From Isoptericola halalbus (GTDB taxonomy: Bacteria; Actinomycetota; Actinomycetes; Actinomycetales; Cellulomonadaceae): 64,000 nucleotides of DNA. A model generated the notes under the pieces. The model had not been told where the DNA came from. It saw only the letters and a program-made list of their open reading frames with translations, and made no database searches. The stretch is from positions 1 through 64,000 of the forward strand of contig VJZX01000015.1 of the NCBI GenBank assembly GCA_009663185.1, in the 5' to 3' direction. The position numbers were made by a program, and so were the translations under genes. Positions 6,896 to 16,181 of the stretch are shown here, in pieces (position 1 is the first letter of the stretch; each line of letters opens with the position of its first letter).

Positions 6896-8919
6896 ACACC
6901 TGTCGGATCGGCGACGGCGTCCTCGACGTCGACGGCCGGGGCGGCGAACTGGCTCTGGTAGAGCCGCGCGTACGCCCCGCCCGCCTCGAGCAAGGACTCG
7001 TGGTCACCCTGCTCCACGATGCGTCCGTGCTCCATGACGACGATGAGGTCCGCGTCCCGGATCGTGGACAGCCGGTGGGCGATGACGAACGACGTCCGGC
7101 CGCTGCGCAGCGCGTTCATCGCCTGCTGGACCAGCACCTCGGTGCGGGTGTCGACGGAGCTCGTCGCCTCGTCGAGCACGAGGATCTCGGGGTCGGCGAG
7201 GAATGCCCGGGCGATGGTCAGGAGCTGCTTCTCCCCCGCCGAGAGGCTCGTCGCCTCGTCGTCGAGCAGCGTGTCGTACCCGTCGGGCAGGGTGCGCACG
7301 AACGGGTCGACGTGCGTGGCCCGCGTCGCGGCGAGGAAGTCCTCCCGCGAGACGTCGGCGCCGTCGCGCACCCCGTAGCGCAGGTTCTCCTCGATGCTGC
7401 CGCCGAAGAGCCACGTGTCCTGCAGGACCATCCCGATGCGCGAGCGCAACGCGTCGCGGGTCAGCTCGCGCACCTCGACGCCGTCGAGCGTGATGCGGCC
7501 TGAGTCGACCTCGTAGAACCGCATGAGCAGGTTGACGAGCGTCGTCTTGCCCGCCCCGGTGGGTCCGACGATCGCGACGGTCTGTCCCGGCTCGGCCACG
7601 AGGTCGAGGTGCTCGATGAGCGGCTCGTCCTCGACGTACGAGAACGAGACGTTCTCGAAGGCGACCCGCCCGCGCACGCGCTCCAGAGCGCGGGGTCGTT
7701 CGGGGTCACGCTCCTGCTCGGGCGCGTCGAGGAGCTCGAACACACGCTCGGCCGAGGCCACGCCCGACTGGAGCAGGTTCATCATCGAGGCGACCTGCGT
7801 GAGCGGCTGCGTGAACTGCCGCGAGTACTGGATGAACGCCTGCACGTCACCGATGGACAGCTGGCCGGACGCGACCCGCAGGCCTCCGATGACGGCGACC
7901 AGCACGTAGTTGAGGTTGGCCAGGAAACCCATCGACGGCTGGATCGTCCCGGAGATGAACTGCGCCTTCGAGGTCGAGTCGTACAGCGCGTCGTTCTCCT
8001 GCGCGAACCGCTGCGCGGCGTCGCGCTGGCGGCCGTAGACCTTGACCAGCGCGTGACCCGTGAACATCTCCTCGACGTGCGCGTTGAGACGTCCGGTCGC
8101 CGCCCACTGAGCGACGAACTGCGGCTGCGACCGCTTGGCGATCCGCAGGGTCACGATGATGGACAGCGGGACCGTCACGAGCGCGACGAGCGCCAGCACC
8201 CACGAGATCCAGAACATCATCGCGAGCACGCCGACGACGGTCAGCAGGGACGTGACGAGCTGCGCGAGCGTCTGGGTCGTCGTCTGGGCGACGTTGTCGA
8301 TGTCGTTCGTGACGCGCGAGAGGATCTCGCCCTTGCGCTGCGAGTCGGCGTAGCTCAGCGGGACGCGGTGCAGCTTGGCCTCGACGTCGTCGCGCAGACG
8401 CCGCATGGTGTTCTGCACCGCGACCGTCATGATCCGGGCCTGCAGCCAGCCGAACAGGAAGGCGCCGAGGTAGACCGCGAGCGCGCCGAGCAGGATCGTG
8501 GCGAGCCGGCCGCCGTCGATCCCCTGGCCCACGACCAGGCCGTCCATCGCGCCGAGCAGGTCGGCCTGCGCGTCGTTGCCCGCGGCCCGCAGGGCGTCGG
8601 CAGCGTCGACGGCCGTCGTGCCGGCAGGAAGCCTCGAGGCGAGCAGCCGCCCGACCATGCCCTCGAAGATGACGTTGGTCGCCTCGCCGAGGATCTTGGG
8701 TCCGGCCACCGTCAGCGCGACCGAGACCACGCCGCTCAGGGTCAGCAGCACGACCCGCGCGCGCTCGGGGCGCATGGTCCGGGCGAACCGCCGCAGCGAC
8801 CCGGTGAAGTCCATCGCCTTGGCGACGGGCGCACCGATACCCGGGCCCATCGGCCCGCCGGGGCGAGGGCCGTGAGGCGGTCCCGCCGTCACCGGCGGCC
8901 TCGCAGACGTGGTGCTCAT
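6892..8919 (-). CDS. ABC exporter subunit with canonical Walker B (heterodimer partner 2)
   Basis: A 675-residue type IV half-transporter: six-helix membrane domain (about 40-370) then ATPase domain (about 400-660). Walker A is GPTGAGKTT and Walker B ends LVLDEATSSVD with the catalytic Glu. The signature is the degenerate LSAGEKQ, not LSGGQ. Its partner has the opposite asymmetry, the pattern of heterodimeric exporters such as TM287/288 and LmrCD. The N-terminus is a Pro/Gly-rich extension of about 35 residues. ATG overlaps the partner's stop (ATGA). The substrate is unknown; TetR control suggests a drug or toxic metabolite. Confidence 0.93.
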   Translation of the reverse strand: MSTTSARPPVTAGPPHGPRPGGPMGPGIGAPVAKAMDFTGSLRRFARTMRPERARVVLLTLSGVVSVALTVAGPKILGEATNVIFEGMVGRLLASRLPAGTTAVDAADALRAAGNDAQADLLGAMDGLVVGQGIDGGRLATILLGALAVYLGAFLFGWLQARIMTVAVQNTMRRLRDDVEAKLHRVPLSYADSQRKGEILSRVTNDIDNVAQTTTQTLAQLVTSLLTVVGVLAMMFWISWVLALVALVTVPLSIIVTLRIAKRSQPQFVAQWAATGRLNAHVEEMFTGHALVKVYGRQRDAAQRFAQENDALYDSTSKAQFISGTIQPSMGFLANLNYVLVAVIGGLRVASGQLSIGDVQAFIQYSRQFTQPLTQVASMMNLLQSGVASAERVFELLDAPEQERDPERPRALERVRGRVAFENVSFSYVEDEPLIEHLDLVAEPGQTVAIVGPTGAGKTTLVNLLMRFYEVDSGRITLDGVEVRELTRDALRSRIGMVLQDTWLFGGSIEENLRYGVRDGADVSREDFLAATRATHVDPFVRTLPDGYDTLLDDEATSLSAGEKQLLTIARAFLADPEILVLDEATSSVDTRTEVLVQQAMNALRSGRTSFVIAHRLSTIRDADLIVVMEHGRIVEQGDHESLLEAGGAYARLYQSQFAAPAVDVEDAVADPTGV

Positions 8920-10667
8920 GCGGCCTCCTCGAGCGACATCTGGGACTCCACGATCTCCTGGTACGTCTCGTTGCCGGCGAGCAGCTCGGCGTGGGTGCCC
9001 CGACCGACGATCCGTCCGTGATCGAGCACGAGGATCTGGTCGGCGTCGCGGATGGTCGCCACACGCTGAGCGACGACGACGACGGTCGCGTCGCCGGCGC
9101 GGGGACGCAGCGCGGCGCGCAGCCGGGCGTCGGTCGCGTAGTCGAGCGCCGAGAACGAGTCGTCGAACAGGTAGACGCGCGGCCGGCGGATCACGGCTCT
9201 GGCGATGGCGAGCCGCTGTCGCTGCCCTCCGGAGAACGTCGTCCCGCCCTGCGCGACGGGCGCGTCGAGCCCCTCGGGCAGCGCCTCGACGAAGTCGCGG
9301 GCCTGCGCGACCTCGAGCGCATCCCACATCTCGTCCTCGGTCGCGTCGGGCTTGCCGTAGCGCAGGTTGCTCGCGATCGTGCCGCTGAACAGGAACGCCT
9401 TCTGCGGCACGAGCCCGAGCAGGGAGCCCAGGTCGTCTGTCGCCAGGTCACGGACGTCGGCGCCGTCGATGCGCACCCGCCCGCCCGTGACGTCGAACAG
9501 GCGTGGCACGAGGTTCAGCAGCGTCGTCTTGCCGGCGCCCGTCGACCCGATGACGGCCGTGACGGTGCCGGGCTCGGCCGTGAACGTCACGTCGGTCAGG
9601 ACGGGTGCGTCGGCGCCCGGGTAGCGGAACTCCACGGCCTCGAAGCTCACGCGCCCACGCGGCCCGTCGCCGTCGGAGAGCGTGCCGAGCGGGACGGGGT
9701 CGACCGGCTCGGTGACGGACGTCTCGGTCGACAGCACCTCCCAGATGCGGCCCGCCGCGACCGCGGCGCGCGGGACCATCATGACCATCATCGTCGACAT
9801 CATCACGGCCATGAGGATGAACATGAGGTAGCTCAGGTACGCCATGAGCGACCCGACCTGCATGCCGCCGCGGTCGATCTCCTGCGCGCCGAACCACAGC
9901 ACGGCGACCTGCGACACGCTCATGATGAGCATGACGGTCGGGAACGCGAGCGCCATGAGCTTGCCCGCGCCGAGCGACGTCTCGTAGAGCGACTCGTTGG
10001 CGACGCCGAACCGCTGCAGCTCGCGCCGCTCGCGCACGAACGCGCGCACGACGCGCACGCCGGTGATCTGCTCGCGCAGCACGCCGTTGATCGCGTCGAT
10101 GCGCTTCTGCATCGCGCGGAAGTACGGCACCATGCGCCACACGAGCAGACCCATGGTCACCGCGAGCACGGGCACGACGACGAGCAGCAGGGTCGAGAGG
10201 CGCACGTCCTCCTGCAGCGCCATGACGACACCGCCGACGAGCATGATCGGCGCCATGACCATGATCGTGAAGGTCATGAGCACGACCATCTGGACCTGCT
10301 GCACGTCGTTGGTCGTCCGCGTGATGAGCGACGCCGCGCCGAACCGGCCGAGTTCGCGCGCCGAGAAGCGCTGCACGGCGTCGAAGACGTCACGCCGGAC
10401 GTCGTGTCCGAGCGCCGTCGCGGCGCGTGCGCCGAGGTAGACCGCCCCGATCGCGCACGCGACCTGGACGAGGCTCACGGCGAGCATCCAGCCTCCCACG
10501 CGGAGGATGAAGGCGGTGTCGCCCTGCGTGACGCCCTGGTCCACGATGTCGGCGTTGAGGGAGGGCAGGTACAGCGAGGCCAGCGTCGCCAGCAGCTGGA
10601 GCGCGAGCAGCGCGACGACGGTGCGCGAGTACGGGCGCAGGTAGAGGCGCGCGAGCGAGACGAGCAT
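8916..10667 (-). CDS. ABC exporter subunit with degenerate Walker B (heterodimer partner 1)
   Basis: A 583-residue half-transporter with a six-helix membrane domain (about 10-320) and an ATPase domain (about 345-575). Walker A is GSTGAGKTT and the signature FSGGQRQR is canonical. Walker B reads YLFDDSFSALD, with Asp where the catalytic Glu is expected. This marks the non-hydrolysing site of a heterodimeric exporter that pairs with the downstream subunit. A Met-rich run in the fifth helix region (MFILMAVMMSTMMVMMVP) is notable. The ATG shares its A with the TetR stop (TGATG), so translation is coupled. Confidence 0.93.
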   Translation of the reverse strand: MLVSLARLYLRPYSRTVVALLALQLLATLASLYLPSLNADIVDQGVTQGDTAFILRVGGWMLAVSLVQVACAIGAVYLGARAATALGHDVRRDVFDAVQRFSARELGRFGAASLITRTTNDVQQVQMVVLMTFTIMVMAPIMLVGGVVMALQEDVRLSTLLLVVVPVLAVTMGLLVWRMVPYFRAMQKRIDAINGVLREQITGVRVVRAFVRERRELQRFGVANESLYETSLGAGKLMALAFPTVMLIMSVSQVAVLWFGAQEIDRGGMQVGSLMAYLSYLMFILMAVMMSTMMVMMVPRAAVAAGRIWEVLSTETSVTEPVDPVPLGTLSDGDGPRGRVSFEAVEFRYPGADAPVLTDVTFTAEPGTVTAVIGSTGAGKTTLLNLVPRLFDVTGGRVRIDGADVRDLATDDLGSLLGLVPQKAFLFSGTIASNLRYGKPDATEDEMWDALEVAQARDFVEALPEGLDAPVAQGGTTFSGGQRQRLAIARAVIRRPRVYLFDDSFSALDYATDARLRAALRPRAGDATVVVVAQRVATIRDADQILVLDHGRIVGRGTHAELLAGNETYQEIVESQMSLEEAA

Positions 10668-11335
10668 CAGGGCTCCTGTCCGTGCGGGCGGGGTGCGGCG
10701 ATGCCGTGGACGATTGCGTCGGCGAGCACGGCGGGGTCGGGCAGGGGAACGAGCGCCTCGAACCGGTGGTGCGCGCCGCCGACGATCGCCTCGACGAGCG
10801 CGACGGCGACCTCGGGGCTCACGCGCAGGCGGTCCAGGTCGGGCTCGAGCACCGCGGTCAGTCCATCGACCATCACCTTGAGCTGCGCCTCGCGCTGCCG
10901 GACGAACTGCTCGCGGAAGGCCTGGACCTGCTGGGCCGACGGCGAGCCGTGCACGGCGGTGCGCTGGTGCAACGCGCGCAGGATCGTGGTCCAGCGCACG
11001 ACCTCCGACATCTGGTGGCGCCCGATCTCGACGACCTGCGCCAGGCGCACCTCCAGCGGCTGCTCGAGGTCGATCGCGGCGAGGGCGTCCCGCGTGTCCT
11101 GCGCCCCGGCGGCGCGGCGGAGTCCTTCCACCGCGACGGCTCCCACGAGGCACGGCTTGTCCCCGAAGGCGCGGAAGATCGTCCCCTCCGCCACGCCCGC
11201 CGCGGCGGCGAGCTCCTTCGAGGTGACGTCGAGCCCGCGCTCGCCCACGACCGGCAGGACCGCGTCGACGATCGCCGCTCGGCGGTCCTCGGGTGCGAGC
11301 GGCGACGCGCGGCGGGAGGACGGTTCGGTGATCAC
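10667..11335 (-). CDS. TetR-family repressor of the ABC exporter operon
   Basis: A 222-residue TetR regulator. The helix-turn-helix spans about residues 20-62 (AAIVDAVLPVVGERGLDVTS, then KELAAAAGVAEGTIFRAFGD), followed by an all-helical ligand and dimerisation domain. It is the first gene of an operon with two ABC half-transporters and a hydrolase, all overlapping. A perfect 8+2+8 palindrome lies 13 nt upstream of its start, so it very probably represses its own operon until an exported ligand binds. Confidence 0.92.
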   Translation of the reverse strand: MITEPSSRRASPLAPEDRRAAIVDAVLPVVGERGLDVTSKELAAAAGVAEGTIFRAFGDKPCLVGAVAVEGLRRAAGAQDTRDALAAIDLEQPLEVRLAQVVEIGRHQMSEVVRWTTILRALHQRTAVHGSPSAQQVQAFREQFVRQREAQLKVMVDGLTAVLEPDLDRLRVSPEVAVALVEAIVGGAHHRFEALVPLPDPAVLADAIVHGIAAPRPHGQEP

Positions 11336-11347
11336 GCCGAGATCCTA

Positions 11348-11365
11348 AGTGAGTGAGCACTCACT
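11348..11365. promoter_or_regulatory. TetR operator
   Basis: AGTGAGTG-AG-CACTCACT is a perfect inverted repeat with 8-nt arms. It contains the TGAGTGA half-site often seen before actinobacterial TetR exporter operons, and it lies 13-30 nt upstream of the tetR start. Confidence 0.88.
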
Positions 11366-11390
11366 CCGCAAGGCTGACGCGGGACAGGAC

Positions 11391-11427
11391 GAGGGCCCCA
11401 CCACCCGTGACAGGTGATGGGGCCCTC
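11391..11427 (-). terminator. Hairpin terminator after the SPFH gene
   Basis: A 15-bp stem (14 pairs, one mismatch; GAGGGCCCC is part of each arm) with a 7-nt loop follows the SPFH stop by 17 nt and lies before the tetR promoter. There is no clear U tract, which is common in high-GC actinobacteria. Confidence 0.75.
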
Positions 11428-11444
11428 GCGCGGTGCAGGGTCCG

Positions 11445-12668
11445 TCAGGGCTGCGGCGGCTGCGGAGGCTCGTCCCGCTCGCCGTCCAGTGTGCGCGGCT
11501 CGGCGCCGGACGCGGGCGGCGCAGGACGCTCGCCTGCGGGCCGCTGCCCGCGCGCGGCGGACGGGTCGAACGGCGCGCCCGACCGCGTGCCGGCGCTCGT
11601 CGCGTCGGCCGTCGCGGCCTCGGCCTGCCGACGCGCCTCGGCGAGCGCCTCGCCCGCGTCCGCGAGTGCCGTCGGGCGGTACGTGGACGGTCGCTGGGGC
11701 CGCTCCTCGCCCTCCATCGCCTCCGCCGGGATGCCGGGAGTCCCCGGCAAGCCGCCGAAGCCCTTGGCGATCGAGCCGAGCGCGGCGGTGAACTCGGTCG
11801 GGACGACCCACAGCTTGGAAGCGGTGCCGTTCGCGATCTCGGGCAGCATCTGCAGGTACTGGTACGCGAGCAGCTTGGGGTCGGGATCGCCCTCGTGGAT
11901 GGCGCCGAAGACCTGGAGGATCGCACGCGCGTCACCCTCGGCCCGCAGGATCGCGCGCTGGGCGTCACCCTCGGCCCGCAGGATCGCGCCCTGGGCGTCA
12001 CCCGCGGCCCGCAGGATCTGGGACTGCTTCTCGCCCTCGGCCGTGAGGATCGCCGACTGCTTGACACCCTCGGCCGTGAGGATCGCGGCACGGCGGTCGC
12101 GCTCGGCGCGCATCTGCTGCTCCATCGCACCCTGCACGCTCGCCGGAGGCTCGATCGACTTGAGCTCGACACGGTTGACGCGCACACCCCAGCGGCCGGT
12201 CGCCTCGTCGAGGACGCCACGGAGCTGACCGTTGATCTGGTCGCGGCTCGTGAGCGTCTGCTCGAGGTCCATCGAGCCGACGACGTTACGCAGCGTCGTG
12301 ACCGTGAGCTGCTCGATACCGGTGATGTAGTTCGCGATCTCGTACACGGCCGACTTCGGCTCGGTGACCTGGAAGTAGATGACCGTGTCGATGCTGACCA
12401 CGAGGTTGTCGCTGGTGATCACCGGCTGCGGCGGGAACGACACGACCTGCTCGCGGAGGTCGACGCCGGCGCGGACCTTGTCGATGAACGGGATGAGCAG
12501 GTGCAGGCCCGGCTCGAACGTCTTGCTGTAGCGACCGAGGCGCTCGATGATCAGCGCCGTCGCCTGCGGCACGATCCGCACGGCCTTGGCGAGCGCCGTG
12601 ATGAGGAAGATGACGAGGGCGATCAGGACCAGGTAGCCCAGGATCGTCCCTGGTGAGAGGTCGGACAC
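11445..12668 (-). CDS. SPFH/band-7 (stomatin/paraslipin-like) membrane protein
   Basis: A 407-residue SPFH-domain protein. It has an N-terminal membrane helix (about 8-28) and the paraslipin start VRIVPQATALIIERLGRYSK, then the SPFH core (VDLREQVVSFPPQPVITSDN). An oligomerising coiled coil follows, built of 11-residue AILRAEGDAQR-type repeats (about 195-250). The last 110 residues are a low-complexity Ala/Pro/Gly/Glu tail. Such proteins form ring assemblies in membrane microdomains and are usually encoded with an NfeD-like partner, as here (96 nt upstream). Partner proteases or clients are unknown. Confidence 0.92.
   Translation of the reverse strand: MSDLSPGTILGYLVLIALVIFLITALAKAVRIVPQATALIIERLGRYSKTFEPGLHLLIPFIDKVRAGVDLREQVVSFPPQPVITSDNLVVSIDTVIYFQVTEPKSAVYEIANYITGIEQLTVTTLRNVVGSMDLEQTLTSRDQINGQLRGVLDEATGRWGVRVNRVELKSIEPPASVQGAMEQQMRAERDRRAAILTAEGVKQSAILTAEGEKQSQILRAAGDAQGAILRAEGDAQRAILRAEGDARAILQVFGAIHEGDPDPKLLAYQYLQMLPEIANGTASKLWVVPTEFTAALGSIAKGFGGLPGTPGIPAEAMEGEERPQRPSTYRPTALADAGEALAEARRQAEAATADATSAGTRSGAPFDPSAARGQRPAGERPAPPASGAEPRTLDGERDEPPQPPQP
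11918..12112. repeat. 33-bp tandem repeat inside the SPFH gene
   Basis: The GGATC that starts each unit recurs at 11918, 11948, 11981, 12014, 12047 and 12080, i.e. spacings of 30, 33, 33, 33 and 33 nt. Each unit encodes 11 residues of the coiled coil (10 in the short one). Units 2 and 3 are almost identical at the DNA level, so recent duplication or slippage is likely. Confidence 0.85.
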
Positions 12669-12764
12669 GACGGTCCCCTTCTTGTCGAGGTGGAGCGGCT
12701 GTGCTTCAGGCGTGCTTCGACGAACGATGCTGCCTGGTGCCGCAGGTGCTACGCGAGCCGGGGC

Positions 12765-13244
12765 TCAAGCCGAGCGCTCGGGATGCTCGTGCGAGGTCGC
12801 GACGGGCTCGACGACGGCGGTCGCCCCGTCGATGCGCACGACGCGGACCTCGCTGCCCTCCGGCACGTGGCCGGACGAGTTCGGGATGCCGTCGTCGACG
12901 AGGCGTGCGCTCCAGACCTCGCCCGCGAGCTTGACGCGGCCCGACGTCTCGGTGACGTCCGAGAGGACCACGGCCACCCGTCCCACCTGTGCGGCGGCGT
13001 TGGTCTCGACGAGGGGCACACGGTCCCTGAGGTGACGCAGCAGCCACGGCCGGAGCATGAACAGCAGGAGCGCCGCAGTCGCGCAGGCGATGATGATCTG
13101 GAGCCAGAACGGCCCGCCGGCCGCTGCCGTCACGGCACCGGCCGCGGCTCCGCCTGCCAGCATGATGAGGACGAGGTCGAGCGAGAGCATCTCGATCACG
13201 GCCAGCACGAGCGCCGCGCCGAGCCACCACAGCCAGCCTTGCAT
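12765..13244 (-). CDS. NfeD-family membrane protein
   Basis: A 159-residue short NfeD protein. It has two to three membrane helices (WLWWLGAALVLAVIEMLSLD, LVLIMLAGGAAAGAV, IIIACATAALLLFMLR) and then a soluble OB-fold C-domain (QVGRVAVVLSDV, GRVKLAGEVWSARL, GSEVRVVRIDGATAVV). NfeD proteins pair with SPFH proteins, and the SPFH gene follows directly. GAGGGGAAG precedes the ATG. It lacks the ClpP-like protease domain of long NfeD proteins. Confidence 0.92.
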   Translation of the reverse strand: MQGWLWWLGAALVLAVIEMLSLDLVLIMLAGGAAAGAVTAAAGGPFWLQIIIACATAALLLFMLRPWLLRHLRDRVPLVETNAAAQVGRVAVVLSDVTETSGRVKLAGEVWSARLVDDGIPNSSGHVPEGSEVRVVRIDGATAVVEPVATSHEHPERSA

Positions 13245-13309
13245 CTTCCCCTCCGAGCACGAGGTTTTGCTGGGACTTTACCAACACTACCCCTGGCGCG
13301 AGAGGTGGA

Positions 13310-14110
13310 TCACCGCCCGGCGGCGGGTCGCACGGCGCGCGCGAGCCAGCGGCCGCCCCCGTGGGCGACGAGCAGCGGCATCCCGAAGGCCTTCGAGAGA
13401 TTGTCCGCGGTGAGGACCTCCTCGATCGGGCCGGCCGCCTGGACGCGGCCGTCGGCGAGCAGGAGCAGGTGTGTGAAGCCTGGCGGGATCTCCTCGACGT
13501 GGTGCGTCACGAGCACGAGAACGGGTGACGCCTGGTCGCCCGCGAGCTCCGCGAGCGCACCGACGAGCTCCTCGCGCCCCGCGAGGTCGAGGCCGGCGGC
13601 AGGCTCGTCGAGCAGGAGGATCTCGGGGTCGGTCATGAGCGCCCGCGCGATCTGCACCCGCTTGCGCTCGCCCTCGCTCAGCGTGCCGAACTCGCGGTCG
13701 GCGAGCTCGGCGACGTCGAACGCGGCGAGCAGGTCGGCCGCGCGGCGCGCGTCGAACTCCTCGTACTCCTCGCGCCACCGGCCCGTGACTCCGTACGCGG
13801 CGGTGAGCACGACGTCGCGCACGGTCTCGGTCGGCGGGATCTTGTCGGCGAGCGCCGCGGACGAGAAGCCGATGCGCGGGCGCAGCTCGAACATGTCGGC
13901 GCGGCCGAGCTGCTCGCCCAGCAGGTGCGCGGTGCCGGACGTCGGGTGCATCCGCGCGGCGATGATCTGCAGCAGCGTCGTCTTGCCCGCTCCGTTCGGG
14001 CCGAGGACGACCCACCGCTCGCCCTCCTCGACGTGCCAGTCGACCTTGTCGACGATGTTCTTCCTGGCGCGACGGACGGTGACGCCCTTCAGGTCGAGAA
14101 CCGAGCTCAT
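13310..14110 (-). CDS. ABC transporter ATP-binding protein (YlmA/ModF-like)
   Basis: A 266-residue stand-alone ATPase. Walker A is GPNGAGKTT (about 36-44), the Q-loop region is GFSSAALADKI, the signature LSEGERKR, Walker B LLLDEPAAGLD, and the H-loop VTHHVEEIPPGFTHLLLL. The EEIPPGF segment is typical of the YlmA/ModF-like subgroup. No permease or binding protein is adjacent, so it may not be part of a classical importer. ATG was chosen because the upstream in-frame sequence lacks family similarity. Confidence 0.88.
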   Translation of the reverse strand: MSSVLDLKGVTVRRARKNIVDKVDWHVEEGERWVVLGPNGAGKTTLLQIIAARMHPTSGTAHLLGEQLGRADMFELRPRIGFSSAALADKIPPTETVRDVVLTAAYGVTGRWREEYEEFDARRAADLLAAFDVAELADREFGTLSEGERKRVQIARALMTDPEILLLDEPAAGLDLAGREELVGALAELAGDQASPVLVLVTHHVEEIPPGFTHLLLLADGRVQAAGPIEEVLTADNLSKAFGMPLLVAHGGGRWLARAVRPAAGR

Positions 14111-14151
14111 GAGCCCCGACCCTACCGGAGCGGAGCGCCATGACCAGCGTC

Positions 14152-14157
14152 TACTGT
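14152..14157 (+). promoter_or_regulatory. -10 box of a leaderless promoter
   Basis: TACTGT is followed by 6 nt and then the GTG at 14164. It fits the TAnnnT-N6/7-start pattern found repeatedly in this window, and it decides the start of the following gene. Confidence 0.6.
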
Positions 14158-14163
14158 GGCCCC

Positions 14164-14928
14164 GTGAGCGCTGATCCCACCTCCCTGCCGCGCAGCGTCG
14201 TGCTGGCGCTGTGGCTGCAGTCCGTGGGCGCGTCTCCGGGCGTGGCCGTGCGCAGCGTCCAGGGCGACGACGAGCCACACTCCGTGGTCGGCACGACCGG
14301 CGGCGACGCGACCAACCTGCGCGACCTGGTCACGCGCTGGCTCGACGGTCCGCGGGAGGTCTGCGCCCTGCTGCCCGCACCCGGGGATCCCGCCGGCGTC
14401 CCGGCCGCGGTGAGCGTCGACGCCACCGACGCGGGCGAGTGCGTCGTCGTCACGACGCCCGCTGGCTCGTGGGCCGCGGTCCCCCGCATCACGGCGTTCG
14501 GCAGCGCGCTCGAGCCCGGTCACATGGTCACGTGGGACGTCCGCGAGGTCGGCGCCTGGTCGACTCTCGTCGCTGGAGCGATCGGCTCGCTGGCCGACGC
14601 CGAGCGTGACCTGCGCACGAGCCTCGTCACGGCCACCGAGGCGCTCGACGCGCTCGACGTCGCCCGTTGGCGGGACGACGCCTCGGACGCGATCGAGCGC
14701 CTGCGGAGCACCGCCACCCACGCGTGGCCCGTGCCGGAGCTCGACGGGCGGCGCGCCCGCGTGCTGCAGCTGGCGGTACGGCTGCGGGCGATCGTCGACC
14801 TGGCGACGGCCGACGACGGGGGCGCCGTCAACCTGTGGCAGGCCGACCAGCGCTCGACGGCCCTGCGCGAGGTCGAGCGGACGGCTCGCCACGCGCTGAG
14901 CGCGGCGACCTACGGCACGGTGCGCTGA
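14164..14928 (+). CDS. Conserved hypothetical protein (actinobacterial)
   Basis: A 254-residue soluble protein that I do not recognise functionally. It has no signal peptide or membrane segment. The N-terminal half is beta-rich (SVVLALWLQSVG, EVCALLPAPGD, ECVVVTTPAGSWAAVPRI) and the C-terminal half is helical (SLADAERDLRTSLVTATEAL, RVLQLAVRLRAIVDLAT). GTG at 14164 sits 6 nt after a TACTGT -10 box. An ATG at 14140 with GGAG upstream would add 8 residues and cannot be excluded. It is convergent with glgM, with a gap of only 1 nt. Confidence 0.75.
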   Translation: MSADPTSLPRSVVLALWLQSVGASPGVAVRSVQGDDEPHSVVGTTGGDATNLRDLVTRWLDGPREVCALLPAPGDPAGVPAAVSVDATDAGECVVVTTPAGSWAAVPRITAFGSALEPGHMVTWDVREVGAWSTLVAGAIGSLADAERDLRTSLVTATEALDALDVARWRDDASDAIERLRSTATHAWPVPELDGRRARVLQLAVRLRAIVDLATADDGGAVNLWQADQRSTALREVERTARHALSAATYGTVR

Positions 14929-14929
14929 C

Positions 14930-16174
14930 TCAGCCGCCGAGGACGTGGCGGTAGACCGCCAAGGTGCGCTCGGCGATCGCGGTCCAGGCGAAGTGCTCCT
15001 CGGCCCGGCGGCGTCCCGCCGCACCCATCTCGGCCGCCCGTGCGGGATCCGAGACGACGCGGGTCAGCGCGGCCGCGAGGTCGGCCACGAACCGATCGGG
15101 ATCGATCGGGGTGCCCGTGCCGTCGTCGGCCTGCTCGATCGGCACGAGGACGCCCGTCACACCGTCGTCGACGACCTCGGGGATGCCGCCCGTCGCGGTC
15201 CCGACGACGGGCAGGCCCACGGCCATGGCCTCGAGGTTGACGATGCCGAGCGGCTCGTAGACCGACGGGCACACGAACACCGTCGAGGCGGCCAGGACGG
15301 CGGTGAGCTCGTCGCGCGGCAGCATCTCCTCGATCCACACCACACCGGCGTGGTCGCTCTCGCTGCCACCGCGCCGTGCGCGCAGGTCGGCCACGAGTCC
15401 GCGCACCTCGGCCATGATCTCCGGCGTGTCGGGAGCCCCGGCGCACAGGACCACCTGGACCTCGGGCGGCAGCTCCGTGGCGGCCCGGACGAGGTACGGC
15501 AGACCCTTCTGCCGCGTGATGCGGCCGACGAACACCACCGCGGGCCGCTCCGGGTCGATGCCTCGCCCGCGCACGACGCGCTCGGCCTCGGCGTCGCCCG
15601 CCGGCGGGCGACGCCAGCCGGTCAGGTCGATCCCGTTGTGCACCACGTGGACGTCGTCGGGGTCGAGCTCCGGGTACACGCGCAGGATGTCGGCGCGCAT
15701 GCCCGCCGACACGGCGATGATCCCGGCGGCGCCGAGGTAGGCGGTGCGCTCGGCCCACGAGGACACCGCGTACCCGCCGCCGAGCTGCTCGGCCTTCCAC
15801 GGCCGCAGCGGTTCGAGCGAGTGCGCGGTCACGACGTGCGGGATCCCGTGCAGCAGCCCGCCGAGATGACCCGCCATGTTGGCGTACCAGGTGTGGGAGT
15901 GCACGACGTCGGCTCCCGCGAGGTCGTCGGCCATCGCGAGGTCGACGCCGAGCGTGCCGAGCGCGGCGTTCGCCTTCGCGAGCGACGCCGGGACGTCGTA
16001 GCCGGTCACGCCGCCGGCCTCCTCCTCGGGCGACCTCGGTCCGTCGAAGCAGCGCACGCGCACGTCCGCGTGCGGGCGCAGCACCGCGGACAGCTCGGCC
16101 ACGTGCACGCCGGCTCCTCCGTAGACGTGCGGCGGGTACTCACGGCTCAACAGGTCGACCCTCAGCGCGTTCAC
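14930..16174 (-). CDS. glgM: Glycogen synthase, actinobacterial GlgA/GlgM type
   Basis: A 414-residue GT4 glycosyltransferase. Actinobacterial members (Rv1212c type) use ADP-glucose; the mycobacterial enzyme makes maltose-1-phosphate for the GlgE pathway, while older annotation calls it glycogen synthase. Motifs are [19 protein letters not shown] near the N-terminus, [28 protein letters not shown], the donor-site [14 protein letters not shown], and the E-x7-E motif [24 protein letters not shown] at 16174 lies 7 nt after TACCTT, so it is probably leaderless. It is divergent from glgC, as in Mycobacterium. Whether the acceptor is glucose-1-phosphate or glycogen cannot be read from sequence. Confidence 0.9.
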   Translation of the reverse strand: MNALRVDLLSREYPPHVYGGAGVHVAELSAVLRPHADVRVRCFDGPRSPEEEAGGVTGYDVPASLAKANAALGTLGVDLAMADDLAGADVVHSHTWYANMAGHLGGLLHGIPHVVTAHSLEPLRPWKAEQLGGGYAVSSWAERTAYLGAAGIIAVSAGMRADILRVYPELDPDDVHVVHNGIDLTGWRRPPAGDAEAERVVRGRGIDPERPAVVFVGRITRQKGLPYLVRAATELPPEVQVVLCAGAPDTPEIMAEVRGLVADLRARRGGSESDHAGVVWIEEMLPRDELTAVLAASTVFVCPSVYEPLGIVNLEAMAVGLPVVGTATGGIPEVVDDGVTGVLVPIEQADDGTGTPIDPDRFVADLAAALTRVVSDPARAAEMGAAGRRRAEEHFAWTAIAERTLAVYRHVLGG

Positions 16175-16181
16175 GGGGCTC

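Noticed and set aside
7000-11356. Long plus-strand frames opposite the ABC exporter genes
   Set aside because: Rich in Arg, Asp, His and Glu with no domain signature; exact antisense of conserved ABC motifs.
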